Origin: Saprospiraceae bacterium
Lineage (GTDB): Bacteria > Bacteroidota > Bacteroidia > Chitinophagales > Saprospiraceae
Length of the DNA: 34,575 nt
NCBI GenBank assembly: GCA_020847915.1
Contig: JADLBE010000037.1
Location: forward strand, 1 to 34,575
Reading direction: 5' to 3'
The notes under the pieces were generated by a model. That model ran no database searches. It was given only the letters and a program-made list of their open reading frames with translations, and was not told the origin of the DNA. Below, one piece after another: positions 1-7,911 of this stretch. Position numbers and translations under genes: made by a program. The number at the start of each line of letters is the position of its first letter. The stretch's first letter is position 1.

Positions 1-23
1 AGGTTCGAGCCCTGTCGGGATCA
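1..23 (+). tRNA. 3' end of a tRNA gene (truncated by window edge)
   Basis: The first bases read as a T arm and acceptor 3' strand. The T loop is TTCGAGC at 4-10, closed by AGG (1-3) and CCT (11-13). The T-stem 3' strand ends at 15, the acceptor 3' strand CGGGATC is at 16-22, and the discriminator A is at 23. No CCA is encoded, as is usual in Bacteroidota. The anticodon lies outside the window, so the amino acid cannot be named. A strong terminator follows directly. Confidence 0.75.
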
Positions 24-27
24 CATT

Positions 28-62
28 AAAAAATCACCCCAAGTTTTTGGGGTGATTTTTTT
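28..62 (+). terminator. Rho-independent terminator of the tRNA
   Basis: A perfect 15-bp stem (28-42 pairing with 47-61) with a 4-base GTTT loop has a CACCCCAA/TTGGGGTG core and ends in a T run. It lies 5 bases after the tRNA discriminator base, so it most likely ends the tRNA transcript. The symmetrical A and T tails mean it could also work on the opposite strand. Confidence 0.85.
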
Positions 63-166
63 GTTTTAGCGCTTTAATTTTCAAAAATCCGATATTTGTT
101 TGCCGGAAAAAACCAAAACAACCCCACCACTCGAATATGTAGGCAGCATCAATAAAAAACATACAG

Positions 167-2461
167 ATGAAACACACGTACGCCATCTTTTGCTTCTGCC
201 TGCTCTCCTTTGCGCTCACAGCCCGGCCTGCCGGACTTACGACTTATGACTTACGACTTCACGTGGGGTCGCTGAACGGGCTCGTCCGGGACGCCGCAAC
301 CTCTGCTCCCTTACCCGGCGTGGTGGTGCGTATAACCGAAACCGGGCAAGCGACACAAACCGACGAGGTCGGCAGGTTCCGGTTCAAAAATGTTGAACCA
401 GGCGCCTATTCACTTACCATGGCCTGTATCGGATTTGCAGCCGGGGAAATAAAAAACGTACGTGTGCTCGACGGCGAAGCGACGTTTGTGGAGGCCACCC
501 TTGAAGAAACATCACTCGACCTGAAAGCCGTTGTCGTGTCGCCCGAAGCCAGAAGTAATACCAGCGTCATCAACACGGTGGATATAAACATGCGTCCTAT
601 CAATTCGTCGCAGGACATCCTGCGCTTTGTGCCCGGACTTTTTATCGCCCAACACGCCGGCGGCGGTAAGGCCGAACAAATTTTCCTGCGCGGTTTCGAC
701 ATCGACCACGGCACCGACATTCAACTCACGGTGGACGGCATGCCGGTAAACATGGTTTCGCACGCACACGGTCAGGGCTACTCCGACCTGCATTTTGTGA
801 TCCCGGAACTTGTGAGCCGTGTCGATTTTGACAAGGGAACATATTACGCCGACAAGGGCAATTTCACCACCGCCGGATACGTGGATTTCCGAACGGCCAA
901 CGTTTTGGACGAGTCCTTTGTAAAAGTTGAAGCCGGTCAGTTTGATACGTACCGCGGTGTTGCAGCTGTGGATGTTTTGGGAAAAAAAGCACATCAACGC
1001 GATCAAAACGCTTACGTAGCCGCAGAATATTTGTTTTCAAACAGCTATTTTGATAGTCCGCAAAATTTTCATCGTCTCAACCTCGCTGGTAAATACCACG
1101 GCAGGGTAGGAGCAAACACGTGGCTGAACGTGTCGGCAACACATTTCGACAGTCGCTGGAACCATTCCGGACAAATCCCCGATCGGGCCGTGGAAAGTGG
1201 ACAAATTTCGTTTTACGGCGCCATCGACGATACAGAAGGCGGCATTACCGACCGCAGCAATTTGAATGTTCAACTTTTGGGCACCACACCACGCGGCGAT
1301 GTTTGGAAACAACAGGTTTACGCTACGCGGTACAATTTTGAACTGTTTTCCAACTTTACGTTTTTTCTGGAAGACAGCATCAACGGAGACCAGATCAAAC
1401 AACGTGAAAACCGTTTCCTCACGGGTTACAACGGCAGTTTTTCATGGGAACGCCAGCTTGGCGGCAAAACGGTGCGTTACACCACCGGTTTGCAAGCTCG
1501 TTACGATGCTGTGGACAACAACGAACTGTCCCACACCGTAAACCGCTCGGAAGTGCTCGAGCGCCTGGCTTACGGCGATGTGCGGGAATTTAATACCGGC
1601 GTGTATGCCGAAGCCGAAGTGGATATAAGCAACGCATGGATGCTTCTTGCAGGTTTGCGGGCCGATGGATTTGCACACCAATACACCGATTTTTTGGAGG
1701 GAAACAAAACCAGCAATGCAACGACGGCGATTGTTTCGCCCAAAATGCAATTGTTTTACACGCCTTCGGCAAAATGGCGTTTTTACGCCAAAGGGGGTAA
1801 AAGTTTCCACAGTAACGACACCCGTGTGGTGGTGGCGCAGGAAGCCAGGGAAATCCTGCCGGCAGCCTGGGGCGCTGATCTGGGCGTAGTTGCCAAACCA
1901 GCGGACCGCCTGCTGCTTCAGGCAGCCTTGTGGACGTTGTGGCTTGATCAGGAATTTGTGTACGTGGGCGATGCCGCCGTGGTGGAAGCGGGTGGCCGCA
2001 CCCTGCGCCGTGGTTTCGACCTCAGCGCGCGGTACCAGGCCAACGGCTGGTTGTTTTTCGATGCGGACCTGACGTATTCGCACGGACGCAGCGTGGACGA
2101 CCCCGAGGGCGAAAATTACCTGCCTCTGGCGCCGCGTTGGACGGGCATCGGCGGCATCTCAACCCGTTTTGAAAATGGCATCAATGCCTCCTTGCGGTCC
2201 CGGTGGTTGGGCGACAGACCGGCAAATTCAGACAACAGTACGGTGGCTCGCGGCTACAACGTGTTCGACGTACAGGCATCGTACAACACCAAACGGTGGG
2301 AGGCTGGTTTTTCCATTCAAAACCTGTTCAACACCGAATGGAAAGAAGCGCAATTTGAAACAGAAACACGTTTGCGCGACGAGCCTGCGCCGGTAACGGA
2401 GATTTGTTTTACGGCGGGTACGAAGTTTTATGCAAGGGTGTTTGTGACGGTGAGGTTTTGA
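167..2461 (+). CDS. TonB-dependent outer-membrane receptor with CarboxypepD-like N-terminal domain
   Basis: The 764-residue protein is an energised outer-membrane importer. An N-terminal signal peptide (about 1-21) is followed by a CarboxypepD_reg-like beta-sandwich (about 37-120). Next come a TonB plug (about 130-240, with GFDIDHGTD and VDGMPVNMVSHAHGQGY) and a beta-barrel that ends in the aromatic residue expected of outer-membrane barrels (VTVRF). The plug is histidine-rich (DHGTD, SHAHGQG, DLHF), which may hint at a metal or metal-chelate ligand, but the substrate cannot be named. The start is the first ATG in front of a good signal peptide. Four tandem heptamers encode the stretch just after the signal peptide. 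The gene converges on a response regulator/kinase pair 20 bp downstream, a possible but unproven regulatory link. It has the single-receptor form and no SusD partner. Confidence 0.9.
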   Translation: MKHTYAIFCFCLLSFALTARPAGLTTYDLRLHVGSLNGLVRDAATSAPLPGVVVRITETGQATQTDEVGRFRFKNVEPGAYSLTMACIGFAAGEIKNVRVLDGEATFVEATLEETSLDLKAVVVSPEARSNTSVINTVDINMRPINSSQDILRFVPGLFIAQHAGGGKAEQIFLRGFDIDHGTDIQLTVDGMPVNMVSHAHGQGYSDLHFVIPELVSRVDFDKGTYYADKGNFTTAGYVDFRTANVLDESFVKVEAGQFDTYRGVAAVDVLGKKAHQRDQNAYVAAEYLFSNSYFDSPQNFHRLNLAGKYHGRVGANTWLNVSATHFDSRWNHSGQIPDRAVESGQISFYGAIDDTEGGITDRSNLNVQLLGTTPRGDVWKQQVYATRYNFELFSNFTFFLEDSINGDQIKQRENRFLTGYNGSFSWERQLGGKTVRYTTGLQARYDAVDNNELSHTVNRSEVLERLAYGDVREFNTGVYAEAEVDISNAWMLLAGLRADGFAHQYTDFLEGNKTSNATTAIVSPKMQLFYTPSAKWRFYAKGGKSFHSNDTRVVVAQEAREILPAAWGADLGVVAKPADRLLLQAALWTLWLDQEFVYVGDAAVVEAGGRTLRRGFDLSARYQANGWLFFDADLTYSHGRSVDDPEGENYLPLAPRWTGIGGISTRFENGINASLRSRWLGDRPANSDNSTVARGYNVFDVQASYNTKRWEAGFSIQNLFNTEWKEAQFETETRLRDEPAPVTEICFTAGTKFYARVFVTVRF
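234..261 (+). repeat. Four tandem heptamers inside the receptor gene
   Basis: The sequence gacttac-gacttat-gacttac-gacttca is four consecutive 7-bp units that differ by one or two bases. It lies inside the coding frame, encoding roughly residues 23-31, just after the predicted signal peptide. Seven-base units do not keep a codon frame, so gain or loss of one copy would shift the frame. Confidence 0.8.
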
Positions 2462-2480
2462 GGTTTAACCCAAGCCTCCC

Positions 2481-3224
2481 TCACACCGTTTTAATCCGCA
2501 TCAAAAACTCCTCGCGCATCGACTTGCTCAACGGCAATGCTTTCGAACCAATCACCACGTGGCTTTCGTCCACTTCATTTACCTGTTTCAGGTTGACGAT
2601 GTGTGAGCGGTGGATGCGTTGGAAAAGTGTGGCGGGAAGTTTGTCTTCCAAACTTTTCATGGGCATGCTCAGCAGGTATGTTTTGGTCGGTGTAACCACG
2701 TTGCAATAGTTGCGCTCTGCCTCGATGTAAAGAATTTCTTCCAGCAAAATTTTCACCATTTTTTCCTTGTAACGCACAAAAATCCGGTCTGCAAGCACGT
2801 AAGGAACATCCTCATCGGCCGGTTTTTGCTCCGGAACCGGTTGGTTGGCCATCAGACTGATGGTGAGTTCCAGAGCCCTTTGCAGGTCCAGCTTTTTGAA
2901 TGGTTTGATCAAAAAAGCGTAAGGTTTGGTCCCTTTTGCACGGTTGAACGTTGCGTCGTCGGCATTGGCGGTAAGGAAAATGACGGGGATGTTGTACTCC
3001 GTGTGCAACACCTGCGCCAGGGCGATGCCGTCCATACTGCCTTTCAACTGGATGTCGAGCAGGGCGATGTCTGGTGTGTTTCCGGGCAACACCGTTAAAA
3101 CTTCCTCAGCACGGGGAAAAATGCCGGTAACCTCATAACCAAGTTCGGTGAGGAACATGGAAATTTTAGCCCCGATGATCATTTCGTCCTCAACAATCAG
3201 AATCTTAATGGGTTGCTCGGTCAT
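2481..3224 (-). CDS. LytTR-family response regulator
   Basis: The 247-residue two-component regulator has a receiver domain (about 5-125) with acidic pocket E12/D13, predicted phospho-acceptor D57 (LLDIQ), T85 (FLTAN) and K107 (LIKPF). A LytTR DNA-binding domain follows (about 145-247; EILYIEAERNYCNV, FQRIHRSHIVNL). LytTR domains bind direct repeats in promoters. The start ATG overlaps the stop codon of the upstream sensor kinase (ATGA, 4 bp), so the two are translationally coupled and are probably a cognate pair. The stop lies 20 bp from the end of the convergent receptor gene. The target genes are unknown, and no LytTR site was recognised here. Confidence 0.93.
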   Translation of the reverse strand: MTEQPIKILIVEDEMIIGAKISMFLTELGYEVTGIFPRAEEVLTVLPGNTPDIALLDIQLKGSMDGIALAQVLHTEYNIPVIFLTANADDATFNRAKGTKPYAFLIKPFKKLDLQRALELTISLMANQPVPEQKPADEDVPYVLADRIFVRYKEKMVKILLEEILYIEAERNYCNVVTPTKTYLLSMPMKSLEDKLPATLFQRIHRSHIVNLKQVNEVDESHVVIGSKALPLSKSMREEFLMRIKTV

Positions 3225-5104
3225 GCAGCTTTTTTAAGGTTAAAATCAAAAGAAATGGTGGTGCCGTTTTGCACGTCTTCCCGCATGGAACCACTCAATT
3301 GCCGGGTGAGCAACGACACCAACTGGGTTCCGAATCCGGTGCCGTGTGTGATGCCCGACTTGCCCACGCCGTTGTCGGCGATTTCCAGATGCAAAAGTCC
3401 ACCGGGCCTTTTTTCCAGTTTGATGCGCACGTTTCCTTTACGTCCGTCGGGGAAAGCGTATTTCAGGGTATTGGTGAGCAGTTCGTTTACGATCAGTCCA
3501 AGGGGCACGGCTGTATCGATGTCCACATCCAGTTGCTCCATGGCACATTCGATGGTCACACGTTCGTCGGCGCCAAAAGAATCGAGGATGCTTTCGCTGA
3601 GGTTGAGGAAATAGTCCTTCATTTCGATGGCGCCCAGGTTTTCGCCCTGGTACAGTTTCTGGTGTACGATGCCGATGGATTGCACCCGGTTTTGGCCTTC
3701 AAGCATGGCGTCTTTGATGCCTTTGTCGTCGATTTGCGCCGATTGCAGGGCCAACAGACTGGACACGATTTCCAGGTTGTTTTTTACGCGGTGGTGGATT
3801 TCTTTCAAAAGCAGTTCGTTCTCCGCGTTTTTGGTGGCCAGCAGTTTGTTCGATCGTGTGCGGGCCTGGTAGCTGCGGTAGCCGAAAAACAAAAATCCGG
3901 CAAGCAAAACGGCCACACCGATGCTGAGCCATTGGACCAGCCGTTGTTGTTCGAGTTGTTGTTCCTGCGAAGCGATGGTGGCTTCTTTTTGTTCCGTTTC
4001 GTATTGGGTGCGCAGTTCCGAAATGGCGGCGTCGCTTTGTACGGATGCTGTGCTGTCGCGCAAACGGCGGGCTTTTCGTTCAAAATTCAGAGCCGATTTG
4101 TAGTCGCCCAGTCGTTCGTAAATGGTGCTTACGTGCCCGTAATTTTCGATCAGGTTGCTCAGGTCGTTGTCTTTTTCCTGCAATTCCACCGTTTTCAATT
4201 GGTAAGGCAAGGCTTCGGCGTATTGGCCCATCAACAAATGCACTTCACCCAGGTTGGCTGTGGATGCGGAAATGGCCGGAGGGTAGTTGGCTTTTTCACC
4301 CAAAGCCAGACATGTTTTGTAATCCTTCAACGCCTCTTCGTACCTGCCCAGGCGTTTGTAGGCATTCCCGCGGCAGTTGGTGATGTCCGCCAGATCCATT
4401 TCGCCAATTTTTAATAAGAGGGACAAGGACAGGGATTTTTCGTAAAACTGCAATGCCTGTTCATTTTTGCCCGCCGAAATGCACGCATCACCTGCCATGC
4501 GGTAGGCGTACATGGATTCCAGGTTAAATCCATTTTTTTCACAAATGGCAATGGCTTTTTGGGCATATTCCAGGGACTCTTCCTGCCTTCCTTGTCTCGA
4601 CAAATCTTCCGACACCCTGCCCAGGGCGCTGGAGATGCCTTCCTGGTCGTTCAGTGCTTCCATAAGTCGCAGTGCTTTGAGGTCGGCTTCCATGGCTTTT
4701 TCAATTTCCCCCTTCTTTTTGTGTACCCAGGCAATTTTAAACCAGGTTGTTGCCTGTCCTTTTTTGTTGCCAACTGCGGTGTAACCAGCCAGGGCTTTGT
4801 CGAAAAACAAGGTTGCCGAATCCAGTTGCAGCAAATTGGCGTGCATGCGGCCCTGCATTTCGTAAAATTTGGGTTGCCAACTTTTATCCCCTGTTTTTTC
4901 AGCCAAAGCCACGCCGCGTTTGGCATAAACCAGGGCGGTTTTAAGATCCGTTTTGAAGGCCACGGTCACCAATTGGCTGATCAGGTCGAGTTTCAGGGAA
5001 TCTGTTTTTTCGTTGGCAAAACGTTTTTCTAAACTGTCAATGGGTGTGTTTTGGCCAAAAAGATGTTGGCTAAAGAGGCAAAGCAGCAGGAGTAGGTTTT
5101 TCAT
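3221..5104 (-). CDS. TPR-containing sensor histidine kinase (HisKA_2 type)
   Basis: The 627-residue membrane kinase has a signal peptide at 1-17 (MKNLLLLLCLFSQHLFG). It is followed by tandem tetratricopeptide repeats to about 365, predicted to be periplasmic, a coiled-coil stretch, and one transmembrane helix at about 390-412. The cytoplasmic part has a HisKA_2-type phosphoacceptor box, HHRVKNNLEIVSSL, near 437, and a HATPase domain with N box VNELLTNTLKYAF (about 540), DNGVG and GTGFGTQL. It probably phosphorylates the LytTR regulator whose start overlaps its stop. The combination of TPR sensor and HisKA_2 kinase is common in Bacteroidota, and the ligand is usually unknown. A TAnnTTTG element lies 25 bp upstream of the start. 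Confidence 0.93.
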   Translation of the reverse strand: MKNLLLLLCLFSQHLFGQNTPIDSLEKRFANEKTDSLKLDLISQLVTVAFKTDLKTALVYAKRGVALAEKTGDKSWQPKFYEMQGRMHANLLQLDSATLFFDKALAGYTAVGNKKGQATTWFKIAWVHKKKGEIEKAMEADLKALRLMEALNDQEGISSALGRVSEDLSRQGRQEESLEYAQKAIAICEKNGFNLESMYAYRMAGDACISAGKNEQALQFYEKSLSLSLLLKIGEMDLADITNCRGNAYKRLGRYEEALKDYKTCLALGEKANYPPAISASTANLGEVHLLMGQYAEALPYQLKTVELQEKDNDLSNLIENYGHVSTIYERLGDYKSALNFERKARRLRDSTASVQSDAAISELRTQYETEQKEATIASQEQQLEQQRLVQWLSIGVAVLLAGFLFFGYRSYQARTRSNKLLATKNAENELLLKEIHHRVKNNLEIVSSLLALQSAQIDDKGIKDAMLEGQNRVQSIGIVHQKLYQGENLGAIEMKDYFLNLSESILDSFGADERVTIECAMEQLDVDIDTAVPLGLIVNELLTNTLKYAFPDGRKGNVRIKLEKRPGGLLHLEIADNGVGKSGITHGTGFGTQLVSLLTRQLSGSMREDVQNGTTISFDFNLKKAA

Positions 5105-5129
5105 AAAATCACTGCAACAGCTTGAAGTT

Positions 5130-5137
5130 CAAATTTA
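5130..5137 (-). promoter_or_regulatory. Putative -7 promoter element of the kinase/regulator operon
   Basis: On the minus strand the sequence TAAATTTG matches the Bacteroidota sigma-A -7 consensus TAnnTTTG exactly and lies 25 bp upstream of the kinase start codon. No well-spaced -33 TTG is obvious, so the call rests on the -7 element alone. Confidence 0.4.
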
Positions 5138-5267
5138 AAAACAACACCCCACAACGTTCGGTCAACCAGTCCCTGTGTTCGGGTAGTGAAACACGTCGTT
5201 GGGACAATAGCCAGGTATTCCGCCGGGCCGGAAGGGTACTTTTGAAATGGCAAGTTTATAGCCCGAA

Positions 5268-5300
5268 GGTAGCAATAGTCCTACGGGATTTGCTACCCGT
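5268..5300. repeat. Nested, mutually exclusive inverted repeats
   Basis: GGTAGCAA (5268-5275) and TTGCTACC (5290-5297) form a perfect 8-bp inverted repeat with a 14-base loop. A second pair, ACGGG (5283-5287) and CCCGT (5296-5300), uses part of the same bases, so only one hairpin can form at a time. No T-run follows, so it is not a standard terminator. It may be an interspersed repeat or an operator. Confidence 0.45.
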
Positions 5301-5664
5301 AAAACTACTTGTTTTTTGCCCTTTAAAAGGTTCAAAACCAGAAAGAAATCACATCTGCAAACGACGCACTTCAAGAAAGTAAAAACCATTGATAGCAATT
5401 CAGCCCTTGTCAATCACAGGATCGGCAGGGGCTTTTTAGAGCGAAGTTCCGTTTGGAAAGTCAAACATGCCATCGGGAAAAGACCAAGGGGTGTTAACCA
5501 CACAACAGAGCACTTTTACCCAATGGCTTTAAGGCAATACAAAACACTGTTTTACATCTGTGGAAAAACACCTGATTTTCAGTACCCCGTATTTCTACGC
5601 TGCTCCGGCAGGTTTGTAAATGCCAATTTTGCCATACCATTTCTAACCTTTTAATCTTTCTGTT

Positions 5665-7860
5665 GTGGGCACCATTCGATCAGTATCGCCGCCGATTACC
5701 ACCCCTCAAAAGGACCATGAATCTGCCCTTAAATGTCTTCGCAGTGTAGCGCGTCACCATGGAAAAATCATTTCCCTGCAGACCTTGCGCAGCAAAGACA
5801 AATCGGGCAAAGAGTCTGCTTCGCTGCGCAGCATTGCAGAAATAGCCGAAAGCTTTGGCTTGCGTGCGCGTTGCGTTGAAATGGACTACCCAACGCTGGT
5901 CAAAAACACGCCTTTACCGTTCATCATTAAATGGAACGGCCATGGTTTCGTGGTGGTTTCGGCCATCGTACAAAACCAAATTGCCATCGGCATCGACAAG
6001 GAAACGGTCACGGTTTCAACCAGCGAGTTTTGTAAAAACTGGCTGTACGAAGGCGAAATGGAAGGTGTGGTACTTTTGCTCGAAGCCACACCCGAATTTT
6101 ACAACGAACCCGGAGAAGAAGATGAAAAACAATCAGGCAGTTTTTCCTGGCTTTACGGCTACGTAAAAAAATACCCGAAGCTGGTACGCCAGCTTGTCAT
6201 CGGTATTCTGATCGGCACCGTTTTGAAACTGATTCCGCCGTTTCTGACCCAGTCTATCGTGGATGTGGGCATCAACAACAGCAACCTGGATTTTATTTAT
6301 TTGATTTTGTTTGCGCAGCTGATGCTGATGGTTGGTAAAAATTCCATGGAGGCCATTCGTGGCTGGTTGCTGCTGCATGTAAGCACAAGGGTAGGCATCT
6401 CGTTGCTGACCGATTTTATTGCCAAAATCATGCGCCTGCCGATGGCTTTTTTCAATGAAAAATCCCTGGGCGACGTGATGCAACGGGTGGAGGACCAAAA
6501 ACGCATCGAGGTGTTTTTGTCGACCCAGCTTTCGAACATCCTTTTTTCCATCGTCAACATCACCATTTACACCATCATTTTTGCCATTTACGACGGCTTT
6601 ATTTTTGGGATTTTTCTGGGCGCCACTTTGCTTTACATCGGTTGGATAAACCTTTTTATGCAAAAACGCCGCGATCTGGACGCCAAACGTTTTGAAATGG
6701 CTTCCGTGGAACGCGACAAGCTTGTACAAATCGTACAGGGCATGCCCGACATCAAACTGGCCAACGCCGAAATGCCCAAACGTTGGGACTGGGAAATGCT
6801 GCGCGCCAAATTGTTTCGTCAAAACATGCGCACACTCAAACTTTCGCAAGCCCAGCAAATCGGCGGTCTGGTGATCAACGAAAGTAAAAACATCATCATC
6901 ACGTTCCTGTCGGCCAAAGCCGTGCTCGACGGCCATTTGTCCATAGGCGCCATGCTGGCCGTGCAGCAAATGTTGGGACAAACCAACTCGCCCATCGAGC
7001 AGCTTGTTTTGTACATGCAGCAATGGCAGGACGCGCGTATGAGTATGGAACGGCTGAACGAGGTGCACAAACTGCCCGATGAAGAGGTGAATGAACACAA
7101 CAAGATCCACCAATTGCCCGCAGAGCGCAGCCTTGTTTTGCGCAACATCAGTTTCAATTACCCCAATACCAACACGAAAGTGCTGAACGACATCAAATTG
7201 TACATTCCACACGGCAAAACCACGGCCATCATCGGTTCGAGCGGCAGCGGCAAAACGACCCTGCTGAAAATGTTGCTCAAGTATTACGAACCGACATCGG
7301 GGGAAACATTGTTGGGCAACACCGATCTGCGCAACATTTCCAACCACACCTGGCGCAGTGAGTGTGGTGTCGTGGGGTCCGACGGATTTGTGTTTGCCGA
7401 CACTTTCCTGCAAAACATCGCGTTGGGCACCGAAGATGTGGATTTCGAACGGGTGAAAATGGCGGCAAAAGTGGCCAACCTCAACGAGTACATCGAAAGC
7501 CTGCCCATGGGTTATTATTCGCCGGTGGGTGGTGAAAGCGGCGGACTCAGCCAGGGCCAAAAACAACGGTTGCTCATTGCGCGCGCTGTGTACAAAGACC
7601 CTGAATACCTGTTCCTCGACGAAGGAACCAATGCCCTCGACACCCAAAACCAACACATCATCATGCAAAACCTGCGCGAATATTTTAAAGGGCGCACCAT
7701 GGTGGTTGTGGCACACAGGCTGAGTACCATCCGACATGCCGATCAGATTGTGGTGATTGAAAAAGGCAGCATTGTGGAAAAAGGCAACCACGATGAACTT
7801 ATGGCACTGCAGGGACGGTATTTTGAACTGCTGACCACACAGATTGAAATGGCCGCCTGA
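5665..7860 (+). CDS. ABC exporter with degenerate C39 peptidase-like domain
   Basis: The 731-residue transporter fuses an N-terminal C39-like domain (about 1-135), a six-helix exporter membrane domain (about 165-460) and a nucleotide-binding domain. The latter carries Walker A GSSGSGKTT (about 524), signature LSQGQ (about 626), Walker B YLFLDEG (about 649) and H-loop VAHRLST. In C39 peptidases the catalytic Cys sits in a DCG..CL motif; here the equivalent is E19-S20-A21-L22-K23-C24-L25, so Ser replaces the catalytic Cys. The catalytic His is also displaced (H93-G94-F95). The domain is therefore probably a non-cleaving substrate receptor, as in HlyB. The start is GTG: the in-frame stop at 5644 leaves no upstream ATG, and the next in-frame ATG would remove half of the domain. 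A HlyD-type partner follows 51 bp downstream. Confidence 0.9.
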   Translation: MGTIRSVSPPITTPQKDHESALKCLRSVARHHGKIISLQTLRSKDKSGKESASLRSIAEIAESFGLRARCVEMDYPTLVKNTPLPFIIKWNGHGFVVVSAIVQNQIAIGIDKETVTVSTSEFCKNWLYEGEMEGVVLLLEATPEFYNEPGEEDEKQSGSFSWLYGYVKKYPKLVRQLVIGILIGTVLKLIPPFLTQSIVDVGINNSNLDFIYLILFAQLMLMVGKNSMEAIRGWLLLHVSTRVGISLLTDFIAKIMRLPMAFFNEKSLGDVMQRVEDQKRIEVFLSTQLSNILFSIVNITIYTIIFAIYDGFIFGIFLGATLLYIGWINLFMQKRRDLDAKRFEMASVERDKLVQIVQGMPDIKLANAEMPKRWDWEMLRAKLFRQNMRTLKLSQAQQIGGLVINESKNIIITFLSAKAVLDGHLSIGAMLAVQQMLGQTNSPIEQLVLYMQQWQDARMSMERLNEVHKLPDEEVNEHNKIHQLPAERSLVLRNISFNYPNTNTKVLNDIKLYIPHGKTTAIIGSSGSGKTTLLKMLLKYYEPTSGETLLGNTDLRNISNHTWRSECGVVGSDGFVFADTFLQNIALGTEDVDFERVKMAAKVANLNEYIESLPMGYYSPVGGESGGLSQGQKQRLLIARAVYKDPEYLFLDEGTNALDTQNQHIIMQNLREYFKGRTMVVVAHRLSTIRHADQIVVIEKGSIVEKGNHDELMALQGRYFELLTTQIEMAA

Positions 7861-7911
7861 CCACAGCTCCCATTGTATTTTCCAAAAACAATTTTAAAAA
7901 TTGACCATACC

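Larger units (their letters stand above)
5105..5664. other. 560-bp intergenic region without a convincing gene
   Basis: This region lies between the divergent kinase and ABC exporter genes. The kinase promoter element is at its left end and a nested inverted repeat lies at 5268-5300. Open frames here (for example 5316-5654 on +) lack family features, a signal peptide or a Gly-Gly leader. I see no precursor peptide for the exporter. A small RNA or promoter for the exporter could be here but cannot be shown by eye. Confidence 0.6.

Noticed and set aside
5316-5654. Small gene or secreted peptide precursor for the exporter
   Set aside because: There is no double-glycine leader, hydrophobic signal or recognisable motif; the translation looks random.
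6133-7791. Antisense frame (552 codons) opposite the ABC exporter
   Set aside because: It is His- and Gln-rich low-quality translation with no domain; the sense strand carries all ABC motifs.
7873-7911. TTG start for the HlyD-type protein
   Set aside because: It would add 13 residues; the ATG at 7912 gives a normal short cytoplasmic N-terminus before the membrane helix.
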